From contig NZ_JAVRIF010000005.1 in the NCBI RefSeq assembly GCF_031846185.1, forward strand, positions 1 through 64,000: a DNA stretch of 64,000 bases, given 5' to 3'. This stretch comes from Thalassotalea_H castellviae. GTDB taxonomy: Bacteria > Pseudomonadota > Gammaproteobacteria > Enterobacterales > Alteromonadaceae. Shown here piece by piece: positions 1 to 8,640 of the stretch. How positions within the stretch are numbered: the first letter of the stretch is position 1; each line of letters opens with the position of its first letter. The notes below the pieces were generated by a model. The model searched no databases. It was not told the DNA's origin and saw nothing but the letters and a program-made list of their open reading frames with translations. Both the position numbers and the translations under genes were made by a program.

Positions 1-82
1 TTTCTAAAAATCAAAGAAAGTTTTTAAACGTTATGTTCAAGGTTTTGCTATCAAACGTGACAACCAAACCACTTAAAACTCG

Positions 83-105
83 CTTCTCAGGTCTCCCTGA
101 AGAAG
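83..105 (-). other. Leader hairpin with GAGA tetraloop
   Basis: On the minus strand CTTCT-T-CAGG pairs with CCTG-AGAAG around a GAGA loop, leaving one bulged T. It lies just downstream of the leftward rRNA-type promoter, where rRNA leaders usually carry a stable hairpin. The rest of 1-82 has no recognisable gene and would be leader sequence. Confidence 0.45.
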
Positions 106-113
106 TGGAGCGC

Positions 114-141
114 ATTTTAGGGAATTATCTCAAACCTGCAA
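114..141 (-). promoter_or_regulatory. rRNA-type promoter firing leftwards
   Basis: Read on the minus strand there is a -35 like TTGCAG (136-141), a 16-bp spacer and a -10 TAAAAT (114-119), followed by a GC-rich discriminator GCGCTCC. An A-rich stretch upstream (about 142-170) resembles an UP element. A 16-bp spacer, UP element and GC discriminator together are typical of rRNA P1 promoters. No gene lies between it and the left edge, so it probably drives an rRNA or tRNA operon outside the window; that target is inference. Confidence 0.5.
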
Positions 142-255
142 GTCTTTTTTTCGATCTTTTGTTTGTTCGATTAAAAATTGAACTTTATGCTAGGTATTTG
201 TACTAATAGTTAACTAGCGTTGCTATTTTCTGTACAAATGAACAGGAGATATACA

Positions 256-276
256 ATGCTTTTTCAACTATATTGA
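256..276 (+). CDS. Possible 6-codon leader peptide or gene remnant
   Basis: A clear Shine-Dalgarno AGGAG (244-248) stands 7 bases before an ATG that opens only six codons (MLFQLY) before TGA at 274-276. It lies 72 bases upstream of the helical-repeat protein gene. It could be a translated leader peptide, a remnant of a decayed gene, or chance. No attenuator hairpin is evident after it. Confidence 0.2.
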   Translation: MLFQLY

Positions 277-348
277 TTTTCCAAAAATAAAAATGTCTGT
301 TTGAATTAGGCAATATTTGCTTATTTAGAAAGATGTAGAGAAGTAACA

Positions 349-1089
349 ATGAACAAATTAATTGCTTTATGGTTAATTTGTAGTTTTAGTGCTGGTGTTT
401 TTGCAAAGGATTTTGCTGAAGATAAACAAGAACGTTTAATCGCTAATTTATTAAATCAACAAGTTAAGCAACAAATATCATTAAAAAATAGTATTAGCTC
501 TATTTTAACTAATTATCCTGAACAAGTAGATATTGTTTTACAAGTAGCACTTGATGAATATCCATCACAATATAAAGCTATTATGTTAGGTGCTATGGAA
601 GCTGAGCCTGTGCTAGCCTGTGAAGTTATCGAAATTGTGCTAAATGCCCAAGTTGCTAACGCCAGTGAAATTGTATCTATCGCTGTAGAAGCTGAGCCAG
701 CTTACGCCCAAGAAATAGTCAGCGCTGCCGCTTTAAATAGTCCTGCTGATCTTGAGGATTTTGTTCGAATTGCTATTTTAACTGAGCCAGTAGTTTCACA
801 AGCGGTTGTTACTAATGCTGCAACCAGTTTTCCTGATCAAATTTTGTCAGTTTTACTCGGTGCAATTAAAGCTGTGCCGGAAAAAGTCAGTATGTTCGTA
901 AAAGATACTATCGCTCTTTTTCCAACTAACAGCGAAGCTATTGTGACTCATGCCGTCAACTCAAGCGATGAAAAACATACTAGTACAATCGTTAATACTG
1001 CGATACAAGCGGGGTTGGATGAGCAAGCTGCGATTAACGCCGCGATTGCTGGTGGTGCAAAAGCTGAAGAATTAGCACAGAATCAATAG
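349..1089 (+). CDS. Exported alpha-helical repeat protein, unknown function
   Basis: 246 aa. The first 19 residues (MNKLIALWLICSFSAGVFA) form a Sec signal peptide with an AxA-like end. Residues about 55-200 are a run of short amphipathic helical units rich in Ala, Glu, Ile and Val, with recurring patterns such as A-x-EP and P-x-Q at roughly 17-20 residue spacing. There is no catalytic motif and no lipobox, so it is probably periplasmic or secreted. It stands alone, between a region with no other gene and the convergent cys operon, with a strong terminator behind it. I do not recognise a named family; a scaffold or binding role would be a guess. Confidence 0.8.
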   Translation: MNKLIALWLICSFSAGVFAKDFAEDKQERLIANLLNQQVKQQISLKNSISSILTNYPEQVDIVLQVALDEYPSQYKAIMLGAMEAEPVLACEVIEIVLNAQVANASEIVSIAVEAEPAYAQEIVSAAALNSPADLEDFVRIAILTEPVVSQAVVTNAATSFPDQILSVLLGAIKAVPEKVSMFVKDTIALFPTNSEAIVTHAVNSSDEKHTSTIVNTAIQAGLDEQAAINAAIAGGAKAEELAQNQ

Positions 1090-1108
1090 TATCCAGATCT
1101 GTATCAAT

Positions 1109-1137
1109 AAAAAACCAGCAAATTTGCTGGTTTTTTT
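1109..1137. terminator. Bidirectional terminator
   Basis: The perfect inverted repeat AACCAGCAAA/TTTGCTGGTT is flanked by an A-run on the left and a T7 run on the right. It can end both the + strand repeat-protein gene and the minus-strand cysJIH operon, whose last gene stops at 1156. Confidence 0.85.
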
Positions 1138-1155
1138 AGTTTATCGTGACTGAAA

Positions 1156-1932
1156 TTAAATACCATCGCCATCGGTGTGCAAACCACACTCTCTAGACAT
1201 TCCAGAAAAACGAGTTTCGCTTTCTTCCATACCTAATGTCAAAGGTCGAGTACTATGAGTATCACCAACAGAAACATAACCTTGATCCCAAAGCGGGTGA
1301 TAAGGTAAACCGTGTTTAGTCAAATATTGATGCACATCACGATTATCCCAGTCAATAATGGGGTGTACTTTAAATCGCCCTCTTAGAATACTTACGACCG
1401 GCAATCCTTCTCGGTGATCTGACTGCTGACGACGCACACCTGAAAACCAAGAGCCCGCTTGTAATTCATTCAAACCGCGTTCTAATGGTTCAACTTTATT
1501 ACGACGATTGTATGACTTTAAAGACGCTTCGTCTTTTGCCCATTCCTCACCATACTTCGCCATTTGCCATGCCGCACTTTCTTTTGCACTATAAACATGA
1601 AGGTTTAACTTTAAACGATCCGTAAGCTGCTCAATAAATTGATACGTTTCAGGAAACAAATGACCAGTATCTGTAAGCAATACCGGAATATTACTATCAA
1701 CCTGCGTTAACATATGTAGCATGACCGCCGATTGAATACCAAAACTTGAAGATAGAACGAACTTAGAAGGTAAGTTTTCCATCGCCCATTCAACTCGTTG
1801 CGTTGCATTCTGTTTTTCTAATAGCTCGTTCCACTGATTCAACCAAGGCTCAGGTAAAGAAGCAGGAAAACGGCTGTTAATCGGTGACTTAAGCGAAGTA
1901 ATTTTCGCATTTGTCTCAATATGCTTAGTCAT
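1156..1932 (-). CDS. cysH: Phosphoadenosine phosphosulfate (PAPS) reductase
   Basis: 258 aa, the usual length. CysH reduces PAPS to sulfite and adenosine 3',5'-bisphosphate using thioredoxin, in the cytoplasm. Visible motifs are the PP-loop-like SSSFGIQS (about residues 61-68), the substrate-binding LLTDTGHLFPETYQ segment, and the C-terminal catalytic SRECGLHTD with its single cysteine. The absence of the extra CC pairs of plant-type APS reductases fits PAPS specificity. It is the last gene of cysJIH; its ATG overlaps the end of cysI by 8 bases (ATGACTAA), suggesting translational coupling. The product adenosine bisphosphate is the substrate of CysQ, encoded at 21.3-22.1 kb. Confidence 0.96.
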   Translation of the reverse strand: MTKHIETNAKITSLKSPINSRFPASLPEPWLNQWNELLEKQNATQRVEWAMENLPSKFVLSSSFGIQSAVMLHMLTQVDSNIPVLLTDTGHLFPETYQFIEQLTDRLKLNLHVYSAKESAAWQMAKYGEEWAKDEASLKSYNRRNKVEPLERGLNELQAGSWFSGVRRQQSDHREGLPVVSILRGRFKVHPIIDWDNRDVHQYLTKHGLPYHPLWDQGYVSVGDTHSTRPLTLGMEESETRFSGMSRECGLHTDGDGI

Positions 1933-3658
1933 GGAAATCCCGTTTACTGACTTTAACTTCAGCGATAATGCCTACACGAATCACAAAATCACCAAATGCT
2001 TCGTTTGCTTCTCGTTCATTTACCCAACGAGCAACAAGGCTATCAATCTCATTCAAAATATCTTGTTCGCCAAGGTTTTCTTTGTACATTTTAGGCACAC
2101 GGGTACCGATTAGGTTACCCCCTAAATGCATATTATATTTACCTGGCCCTTTTCCTACGAGCCCAATTTCAGCCAACATTGCACGTCCACAACCATTAGG
2201 GCAGCCGGTAACACGCAAAATGATACTTTCATCAGCCACATTATGCTTTGCTAAAATACTTTCTACATCTGTTACTAAACCCGGTAAGTATCGTTCGGCT
2301 TCCGCCATTGCTAACGGACATGTTGGAAAAGCAACACAGGCCATTGAATCTTTACGTTGTTTCGAAACGTCTTGGTCCATTAAACCATGAGCACGAGCAA
2401 TTTGTTCAATTTGCGCTTTGTCTTCTTCAGCAACACCAGCAACAATTAGGTTTTGATTAGCTGTCATACGAAAGTCGCCTTTATGCACTTTCGCTAATTC
2501 AGCAACACCGGTTTTAAGTGGTTTACCTGGATAATCAAGTAAACGACCATTTTCGATAAATAAGGCTAAGTGATGTTTACCTTCAAAACCTTCTACCCAA
2601 CCAATGTTATCGCCACGACTAGTAAACTTGTAAGGACGGCTTTCTTCAAAGATAATCCCAGCACGTTTTTCAACTTCCGCTTTAAAGACATCAGAGCCTA
2701 CACGATCTAGCGTATATTTAGTTTTCGCATTTTTACGATTAACACGATTACCCCAATCACGTTGCGTGGTAACAACGGCTGCCGCAACATCTAAAGTATT
2801 GGCTAATGGTACAAAACCAAAATCATCAGCACGACGTGGATAAGTCGACTTATCGCCATGTGTCATCGCTAAACCACCACCGACTAACACGTTAAAACCT
2901 ACAAGCTTGCCGTCTTGTGCGATCGCAACAAAATTTAAATCATTTGCATGCACATCCACATCGTTATTAGGCGGAATAACAACCGTCGTTTTAAATTTAC
3001 GAGGAAGATAATTACTGCCTAAAATTGGCTCTTGTGTTTGTTCGCCTAATGGACCTTCAAGTTTTTCACCATCTAACCAAATTTCAGCATAAGCACGAGT
3101 TTTTGGTAATAAATGTTCACTAATTTTAGTTGCCCATTCATAAGCTTCTTGATGTAATTCTGACTCTACTGGGTTAGTCGTACAAAGCACGTTACGGTTC
3201 ACATCACCAGCTGTGGCAATTGAATCAATACCGATACTGTTTAATGTTTGATGCATTAATTTAATATTCGGCTTTAATACCCCATGAAACTGAAATGTTT
3301 GACGTGTCGTTAAACGAATACTGCCGTAAGTCGTGTTTTCCTGCGCAAATTTATCAATCGCTAACCATTGCTCAGGTTTAATAATACCGCCGGGCATACG
3401 AGCACGTAGCATTACATTATGTAATGGCTCTAACTTTTGTTTGTTACGTTCTGCGCGAATATCACGGTCATCTTGTTGATACATGCCATGGAAACGAATT
3501 AACTGAAAATTATCGCCGTTAAAACCACCGGTTAGATGATCTGATAAATCTTGCTCAATTCCGCCACGTAAAAAGTTACTTTCACTTTTCAAACGCTCAT
3601 TATCGGCAAGTTTACCTTCAACAACTAATGGGCCATGTTCTTTCGTTACATCAGTCAT
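1925..3658 (-). CDS. cysI: Sulfite reductase (NADPH) hemoprotein beta subunit
   Basis: 577 aa, full length. It carries the sirohaem and 4Fe-4S centre that reduces sulfite to sulfide with six electrons delivered by CysJ. The four cluster cysteines are visible as C441-x5-C447 and C486-x3-C490 (in CVAFPTC and GCPNGC). Basic sirohaem/sulfite-binding segments such as YGSIRLTTRQTFQFHG and GDVNRNV are intact. The ATG overlaps the last base of cysJ, and its 3' end overlaps cysH by 8 bases, so the three genes form one operon. Confidence 0.97.
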   Translation of the reverse strand: MTDVTKEHGPLVVEGKLADNERLKSESNFLRGGIEQDLSDHLTGGFNGDNFQLIRFHGMYQQDDRDIRAERNKQKLEPLHNVMLRARMPGGIIKPEQWLAIDKFAQENTTYGSIRLTTRQTFQFHGVLKPNIKLMHQTLNSIGIDSIATAGDVNRNVLCTTNPVESELHQEAYEWATKISEHLLPKTRAYAEIWLDGEKLEGPLGEQTQEPILGSNYLPRKFKTTVVIPPNNDVDVHANDLNFVAIAQDGKLVGFNVLVGGGLAMTHGDKSTYPRRADDFGFVPLANTLDVAAAVVTTQRDWGNRVNRKNAKTKYTLDRVGSDVFKAEVEKRAGIIFEESRPYKFTSRGDNIGWVEGFEGKHHLALFIENGRLLDYPGKPLKTGVAELAKVHKGDFRMTANQNLIVAGVAEEDKAQIEQIARAHGLMDQDVSKQRKDSMACVAFPTCPLAMAEAERYLPGLVTDVESILAKHNVADESIILRVTGCPNGCGRAMLAEIGLVGKGPGKYNMHLGGNLIGTRVPKMYKENLGEQDILNEIDSLVARWVNEREANEAFGDFVIRVGIIAEVKVSKRDFHD

Positions 3659-5454
3659 TAATATACATCCTTCTGAAAACGCTTCGCGTTTCGTAAATCT
3701 TTTAAGTATTGTTGAGCTTGCTCTGCTGTTAATTGGCCTTGCTCAGAAATAATATCGGTTAGGGCGATTTCAACATCTTTTGCCATCCGATTCATATCAC
3801 CGCAAATATATAAATGTGCGCCACGCTCTAACCAAGCGAAAACTTCCGAGGCGTTTTCTCGAAGTCGGTCTTGCACATATATTTTATTTGCTTGATCACG
3901 AGAGAAAGCTAAATCTATTTTGGTTAATAACCCCGATTTAACATAACCTTGCCATTCAACTTGGTATAAAAAATCTTGTGTAAAAGTTTGATCGCCAAAA
4001 AACAACCAGTTATCACCTTCAGCATCGTTAGCTTCTCTTTCTTGCAAAAAAGCTCTAAAAGGAGCGATACCTGTTCCCGGACCAATCATGATCACCGGTG
4101 TGTTACCGTCACTTGGTAATCTAAAATTATCATTATGCTCAACAAACACTTTAACGGTGCCACCTTCTTCAAGGCGCTTGCCTAAAAAGCTTGATGCACC
4201 ACCCGCTCGAATTTGACCATCTTTGTCATATTCCACTAGGCCAACCGTTAAATGTACTTCTTCTTCCATTTCAGCTTGGCTTGAAGCGATCGAATATAAA
4301 CGCGGCGTGATTTTACGTAATGCATCAACAAATATTTGTACATCAACTTTTGCGGGAGCCGCTTTAATAACATCGACCACTTGATGATTAGCAGCATATT
4401 CACGCACAGTATTTTTGTCTTGAACAAGCGTAAGTAACGTTTGGCTCTGCGATTGTTCTGCCCAGAAATTTACGAAGTTTACAGAAGTTTGTGTTATTTC
4501 AAGTTTTGATGTTAACGCATCTAATAAAGAATATTTTTCATCACCAACTGTCACTTCATCGTTTGCAGAAAAGTCCAGTGCCGAAATTAATTCATTTACT
4601 AATTCAACATCATTTTCAAACCATACCCCTAATGCATCACCAGCTTGATAGGTAATACCTGACTCGCCAAGATCAATTTCGATATGTCGAACATCTTTAG
4701 CAGAGTCACGACCAGTAATTTTTTGACTTACGCTTAATTCTGCTTCGTAAGGATTTTGTTTTGTATATTGGCTGGTAGAGCCAGATGTTGGCATAACCAC
4801 CACATTTGACGTCACATCAGCTTCACCTAATAATTCTTTCGTTTTAGAAATAATTTCTTGAGACCAAGCTGCAGCGGCATCTTCATAATCCACATCACAA
4901 TCAACACGCGGAGCAATCTGTTTGGCGCCAAGCTTAGCTAAGTATTCATCAAAATCTTTACCTGTTTGACAGAAAAACTCATAGCTAGTATCACCTAATG
5001 CAAGCACACTATATTGTAAGCTTTCTAATTTAGGAGCTTTTTTAGACGATAAAAATTCATGAAAAGCTATCGCATCATCAGGCGCTTCACCTTCACCATT
5101 AGTACTAGCAACAATTAATAAGTGGGTAACATTTTTAATGCTTTTCGGTTTAAACTCACCCATGCTTTTCAGATCAACAGTCAAACCTTGAGCCGTTGCT
5201 TGATCCGCTAATGACTTAGCAACACCTTTAGCATTACCCGTTTGAGAACCGTATAAAATAGTTAATGTTGAAGATGCTTTAGTTCCAATAGCACTAGGCA
5301 AAGTTGCCACTGAAGATCCTTCACTTTTAGCCGCTAAATAGCCACTCGCCCAAGCAAGTTGAAGTGGTGAATATGTTCCAATCACTTCTTTTAGAGAACT
5401 TAATTGTTCTTCGTTTAACATGGTTTGATTTAAATTTTGCTGTTCTGACAACAT
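3658..5454 (-). CDS. cysJ: Sulfite reductase (NADPH) flavoprotein alpha subunit
   Basis: 598 aa. It passes electrons from NADPH through FAD and FMN to CysI. An N-terminal flavodoxin domain (about 65-210) contains TILYGSQTGNAKG and the FMN-binding LALGDTSYEFFC segment. A connecting/FAD domain has RLYSIASS (about residue 388) and GGASSFL. The C-terminal NADPH domain has IGPGTGIAPFRAFLQER and ends in the usual DVY. The first ATG (5452-5454) is used because the N-terminal segment with PLQLAWASGYLAA matches the family. The Shine-Dalgarno sequence is weak. It is the first gene of cysJIH; a 15-bp palindrome lies 115 bases upstream. Confidence 0.97.
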   Translation of the reverse strand: MLSEQQNLNQTMLNEEQLSSLKEVIGTYSPLQLAWASGYLAAKSEGSSVATLPSAIGTKASSTLTILYGSQTGNAKGVAKSLADQATAQGLTVDLKSMGEFKPKSIKNVTHLLIVASTNGEGEAPDDAIAFHEFLSSKKAPKLESLQYSVLALGDTSYEFFCQTGKDFDEYLAKLGAKQIAPRVDCDVDYEDAAAAWSQEIISKTKELLGEADVTSNVVVMPTSGSTSQYTKQNPYEAELSVSQKITGRDSAKDVRHIEIDLGESGITYQAGDALGVWFENDVELVNELISALDFSANDEVTVGDEKYSLLDALTSKLEITQTSVNFVNFWAEQSQSQTLLTLVQDKNTVREYAANHQVVDVIKAAPAKVDVQIFVDALRKITPRLYSIASSQAEMEEEVHLTVGLVEYDKDGQIRAGGASSFLGKRLEEGGTVKVFVEHNDNFRLPSDGNTPVIMIGPGTGIAPFRAFLQEREANDAEGDNWLFFGDQTFTQDFLYQVEWQGYVKSGLLTKIDLAFSRDQANKIYVQDRLRENASEVFAWLERGAHLYICGDMNRMAKDVEIALTDIISEQGQLTAEQAQQYLKDLRNAKRFQKDVY

Positions 5455-5568
5455 TTCGTCAACTCGCCCATTTCAATATATGCGGTAATGATAGACGTAG
5501 TTAATGAAAAGCAAAAAGAATAAAAGAGGCTTTTTTATTCCAAAAATGAATATTGATTTTAAGGATGA

Positions 5569-5583
5569 TTGACTGCCAGTCAA
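5569..5583. promoter_or_regulatory. 15-bp perfect palindrome, candidate operator
   Basis: TTGACTG-C-CAGTCAA is a perfect inverted repeat with 7-bp arms and one central base. It lies 115 bases before cysJ and about 257 bases before the kinase start. Both strands contain TTGACT, a good -35 hexamer, so it could be an operator overlapping a promoter. The cognate regulator is unknown. Confidence 0.4.
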
Positions 5584-5828
5584 AGAATATCTAACAGAAA
5601 AATGAGAGAACCTTGTTGGTAAACCTCTTGTTGATTCATTCAACCTTACGATGTTACCCGTATTAATTACAAGTTAACCTTCACTTTAACTTACTGTTTA
5701 CTATATAGATATTCTTTTAATATTAGCGATTTAAATACCTTTGATATAATCATAGATGTGTACTAGTATAGGCATTAATTATCTTATTAGCTGTTATTCG
5801 CTTCATGGATCGAATGCTTATCTATAGC

Positions 5829-5834
5829 AAGGTG
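5829..5834 (+). promoter_or_regulatory. RBS supporting a non-ATG start
   Basis: AAGGTG lies 5 bases upstream of CTG at 5840, in the reading frame of the hybrid kinase. It is the only good Shine-Dalgarno near the open 5' end of that frame, which is closed by a TAG at 5825-5827. Confidence 0.5.
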
Positions 5835-5839
5835 TTATT

Positions 5840-8491
5840 CTGAAAGATTTTAAATCTAGTCTGCGCGGCCAACATTACTTTATTTCCTTACTTATTATAG
5901 TAATAGGAACCTTTATAGCTTTTAAACAACAGCAATCACACACTAACAGTATTCAAAAGCAAATAGATCAAGCATTAAACATACGAGTAAACTTTATTGC
6001 GAATGGCATTGTTGAGCGACTTAATCATTATGCATTAGGCATAGCAAGTTTAAATTCAGTGATTGCTTCATCTAACCTTGATCATGTAAATCACCAAGCT
6101 ATTGGGTCATTTAGTCAGGCTCAACAATATTCTGTCCGATACAAAGGTGCGAGAGGCTTTGGACTTATCAAACCGGTTGCCGCTCAAAATGAAGCAACAT
6201 TTATCCACCATGCTGCGCAAGATCGTCCCGATAAAGACTTCGCAATAAGGTCACTGTCTCAACATGTTAGAACCCGTTTTGTCATTCAATATATTTTTCC
6301 AGAAAATATTAATGAACAGGCAATCGGTCTTGATATAGGTTCAGAGTATAACCGAAGAACAACTGCTGAAAATGCCGCATTACTTGATAAAACTATGTTA
6401 ACAGCACCGATTACTTTAGTTCAGGAATCGGGGAAAACTGAACATGGCTTTTTATTATTACAGCCATTGTACTTTAGTGAAAAACGACCGACGAGTGTAA
6501 ATGAAATAGTTGACACTGTGTATGGTTGGACGTATGCCCCATTATTGATAGGCGAAATTCTTGAGACGGTTTCCCAACTTGGACAAGATAAACTTTCGAT
6601 CACCGATGGCCAATTCGACATAGCATTTTTTGAAAATCATAAAGTAGAAAAGATCAGCAAATATTTCACTTACCAATCAGTCAATGTTTATGGCCGAACA
6701 TGGCGAATAACACTGTTTGCTACTGACAAATTTTTACAATCTTTAAATCTACCTAATCAATATTTAGGAATGATGAACGGTTTACTTTTTACGTTTGTTG
6801 TACTGCTTTTATACTTTTTGTTGCATTTAACGCTATTGAGAAAAGCACAACAAGCTCAATATCAGATTGATCTTGCAAAAGCCCAAGAAGAAAAACTTAG
6901 TAAAACTAACACTGAACTGTCTTCTGAAGTCATAAAAAAGAGCCATGAACTTGAACATGCAAGAATACTCAATGATAGTATACTTGCTAGCGCTCCCTAC
7001 TCGGTCATTGCTACTGATGCTGAAGGAATAATCCAAGTATTCAATCCAGCGGCAGAAAAACTTTTAGATTACCGTGCAGAAGAACTTATTCATAAACAAA
7101 CGCCAGCACTTTTTCATTTAGAGTCAGAAGTGGTGGCAAAAGCTCAGCAACTTTCTAAAGAATTAGGAGAGAATATCTCGCCTGGCTTCCAAGTATTTGT
7201 TATTAAAGCCGAACGAGAAGGTTTAGATATCAATCAATGGACTTATATTAATAAATTTGGCAAACACATACAGGTACAATTATCCGTTACAGCATTAATA
7301 GGGTTAAAAGGAGAAACGTTAGGTTATTTAGGTATTGCTTACGATCTTACTGATACGTTAAAACATGAGCACGCGTTAGAAAATGCAATTACCAGCGCCG
7401 AGCAAGCATCACAGGCAAAATCTGAATTTCTTGCCAATATGAGCCATGAATTAAGAACCCCTTTAAATGGTGTATATGGAACAATACAACTGCTAAAAGA
7501 AAAAGAGTTAGATATTAGTGCCCGTGAATTAATCAACACAGCATATAACTCGACAAAATCATTGATTACCATTATTAATGACATTTTGGATTTCTCTAAA
7601 ATTGAAGCAGGTAAACTTTCATTGGAATATGAAACGTTCAGTTTGCCTATTTTAGTTGAGCAATTAAACTCAGAATTATCTCTACTAGTTGAAAGCAAAA
7701 ACGTAGCATTTACATGTCACAATCAAACCAAGCAAAATAATTGGCGTGGAGATGTAGTACGCATTCGCCAGATTCTCATCAACCTTATTTCAAATAGCAT
7801 CAAATTTACCGAGCAAGGCAGTATTGAGCTGGTCGTAAAACATGTCCCAGACAAAGGTATTGTTTTTACAGTCAAAGATACGGGAATTGGTATTGAAAAA
7901 GATCATATAAAACGTTTATTTTCACGTTTCGAGCAAGCAGATTCCTCAACTACCCGAAAATTCGGTGGAACAGGTTTAGGCCTTGCGATAACACAAAGCT
8001 TAGTACAGTTAATGAAAGGAACCATAAGCGTAACGAGTGAAATAAACCAAGGAACCACCATTGACGTTTCGTTACCTTTAGAGGTTGCAACGGAAACTGA
8101 AATAAAAGGCCTTGCTCCCGTTGCAGAATTTCCTGATTTAACGGGGAAAACAATTCTCATTGTTGAAGATAATAAAATTAATCAACTGGTTATCTCAACC
8201 ATGATGAAAGCTACCAAAGCTAACATTATCATTGCGAATAATGGTGTAGAAGGAATAGAAGCGTGCAGACAGCATGCGCCCGCACTTATTTTTATGGATA
8301 TTCAGATGCCTGTTATGGATGGTTTAACCGCTTGTAGAAAAATAAAGTCTGAATTACCGAATCAGGTAATTATTGCCTTAACAGCCAATGCGATTAAAAG
8401 TGAACGGGATTTATATAGTGATTACTTTGACGGTTATTTATCTAAACCGTTAGAAAAAGAAGAGCTTATTAATGAGCTTAATAAGCACTAA
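5840..8491 (+). CDS. CHASE-PAS hybrid sensor histidine kinase with receiver domain
   Basis: About 883 aa if started at CTG 5840. The first ATG/GTG/TTG in frame is GTG 6059, but the 73 codons before it encode a clear N-terminal membrane helix (HYFISLLIIVIGTFIAF) and coiled segment, as CHASE sensors require. Order: TM1 (about 13-29); periplasmic CHASE domain (about 75-250, with GARGFGLI and AIGLDIGSE); TM2 (about 309-333); coiled coil; PAS (about 385-500); HisKA with phospho-accepting H536 in MSHELRTPLNG; HATPase with N and G boxes (NSIKFTEQG, DTGIGI, GGTGLGL); receiver with D820 in FMDIQMPVMDG. It autophosphorylates and relays to its own receiver; the partner is unknown, with no Hpt or regulator adjacent. 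The ligand cannot be read from the sequence. Confidence 0.85.
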   Translation: MKDFKSSLRGQHYFISLLIIVIGTFIAFKQQQSHTNSIQKQIDQALNIRVNFIANGIVERLNHYALGIASLNSVIASSNLDHVNHQAIGSFSQAQQYSVRYKGARGFGLIKPVAAQNEATFIHHAAQDRPDKDFAIRSLSQHVRTRFVIQYIFPENINEQAIGLDIGSEYNRRTTAENAALLDKTMLTAPITLVQESGKTEHGFLLLQPLYFSEKRPTSVNEIVDTVYGWTYAPLLIGEILETVSQLGQDKLSITDGQFDIAFFENHKVEKISKYFTYQSVNVYGRTWRITLFATDKFLQSLNLPNQYLGMMNGLLFTFVVLLLYFLLHLTLLRKAQQAQYQIDLAKAQEEKLSKTNTELSSEVIKKSHELEHARILNDSILASAPYSVIATDAEGIIQVFNPAAEKLLDYRAEELIHKQTPALFHLESEVVAKAQQLSKELGENISPGFQVFVIKAEREGLDINQWTYINKFGKHIQVQLSVTALIGLKGETLGYLGIAYDLTDTLKHEHALENAITSAEQASQAKSEFLANMSHELRTPLNGVYGTIQLLKEKELDISARELINTAYNSTKSLITIINDILDFSKIEAGKLSLEYETFSLPILVEQLNSELSLLVESKNVAFTCHNQTKQNNWRGDVVRIRQILINLISNSIKFTEQGSIELVVKHVPDKGIVFTVKDTGIGIEKDHIKRLFSRFEQADSSTTRKFGGTGLGLAITQSLVQLMKGTISVTSEINQGTTIDVSLPLEVATETEIKGLAPVAEFPDLTGKTILIVEDNKINQLVISTMMKATKANIIIANNGVEGIEACRQHAPALIFMDIQMPVMDGLTACRKIKSELPNQVIIALTANAIKSERDLYSDYFDGYLSKPLEKEELINELNKH

Positions 8492-8640
8492 TTAGCATTA
8501 TTTGACTTTCTAACCTAAATGAATTGGTACTACGATTGTCACCAAAGAATACGACTCACACTTAAAGACGTTACTTCTCTGCTTAATCATTTGGTAAAAA
8601 TTAGTATTAATTAACCATTCAAGCCTATTTCATTGTTAGC

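Larger units (their letters stand above)
5455..5839. other. Divergent intergenic region between cysJ and the CHASE kinase
   Basis: 385 bases, AT-rich, with no open reading frame of interest. It must hold the promoters of the cys operon (left) and of the hybrid kinase (right). The clearest element is the 15-bp palindrome at 5569-5583. A CysB site would be expected here, but CysB sites have no simple consensus and I cannot point to one. Confidence 0.5.
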
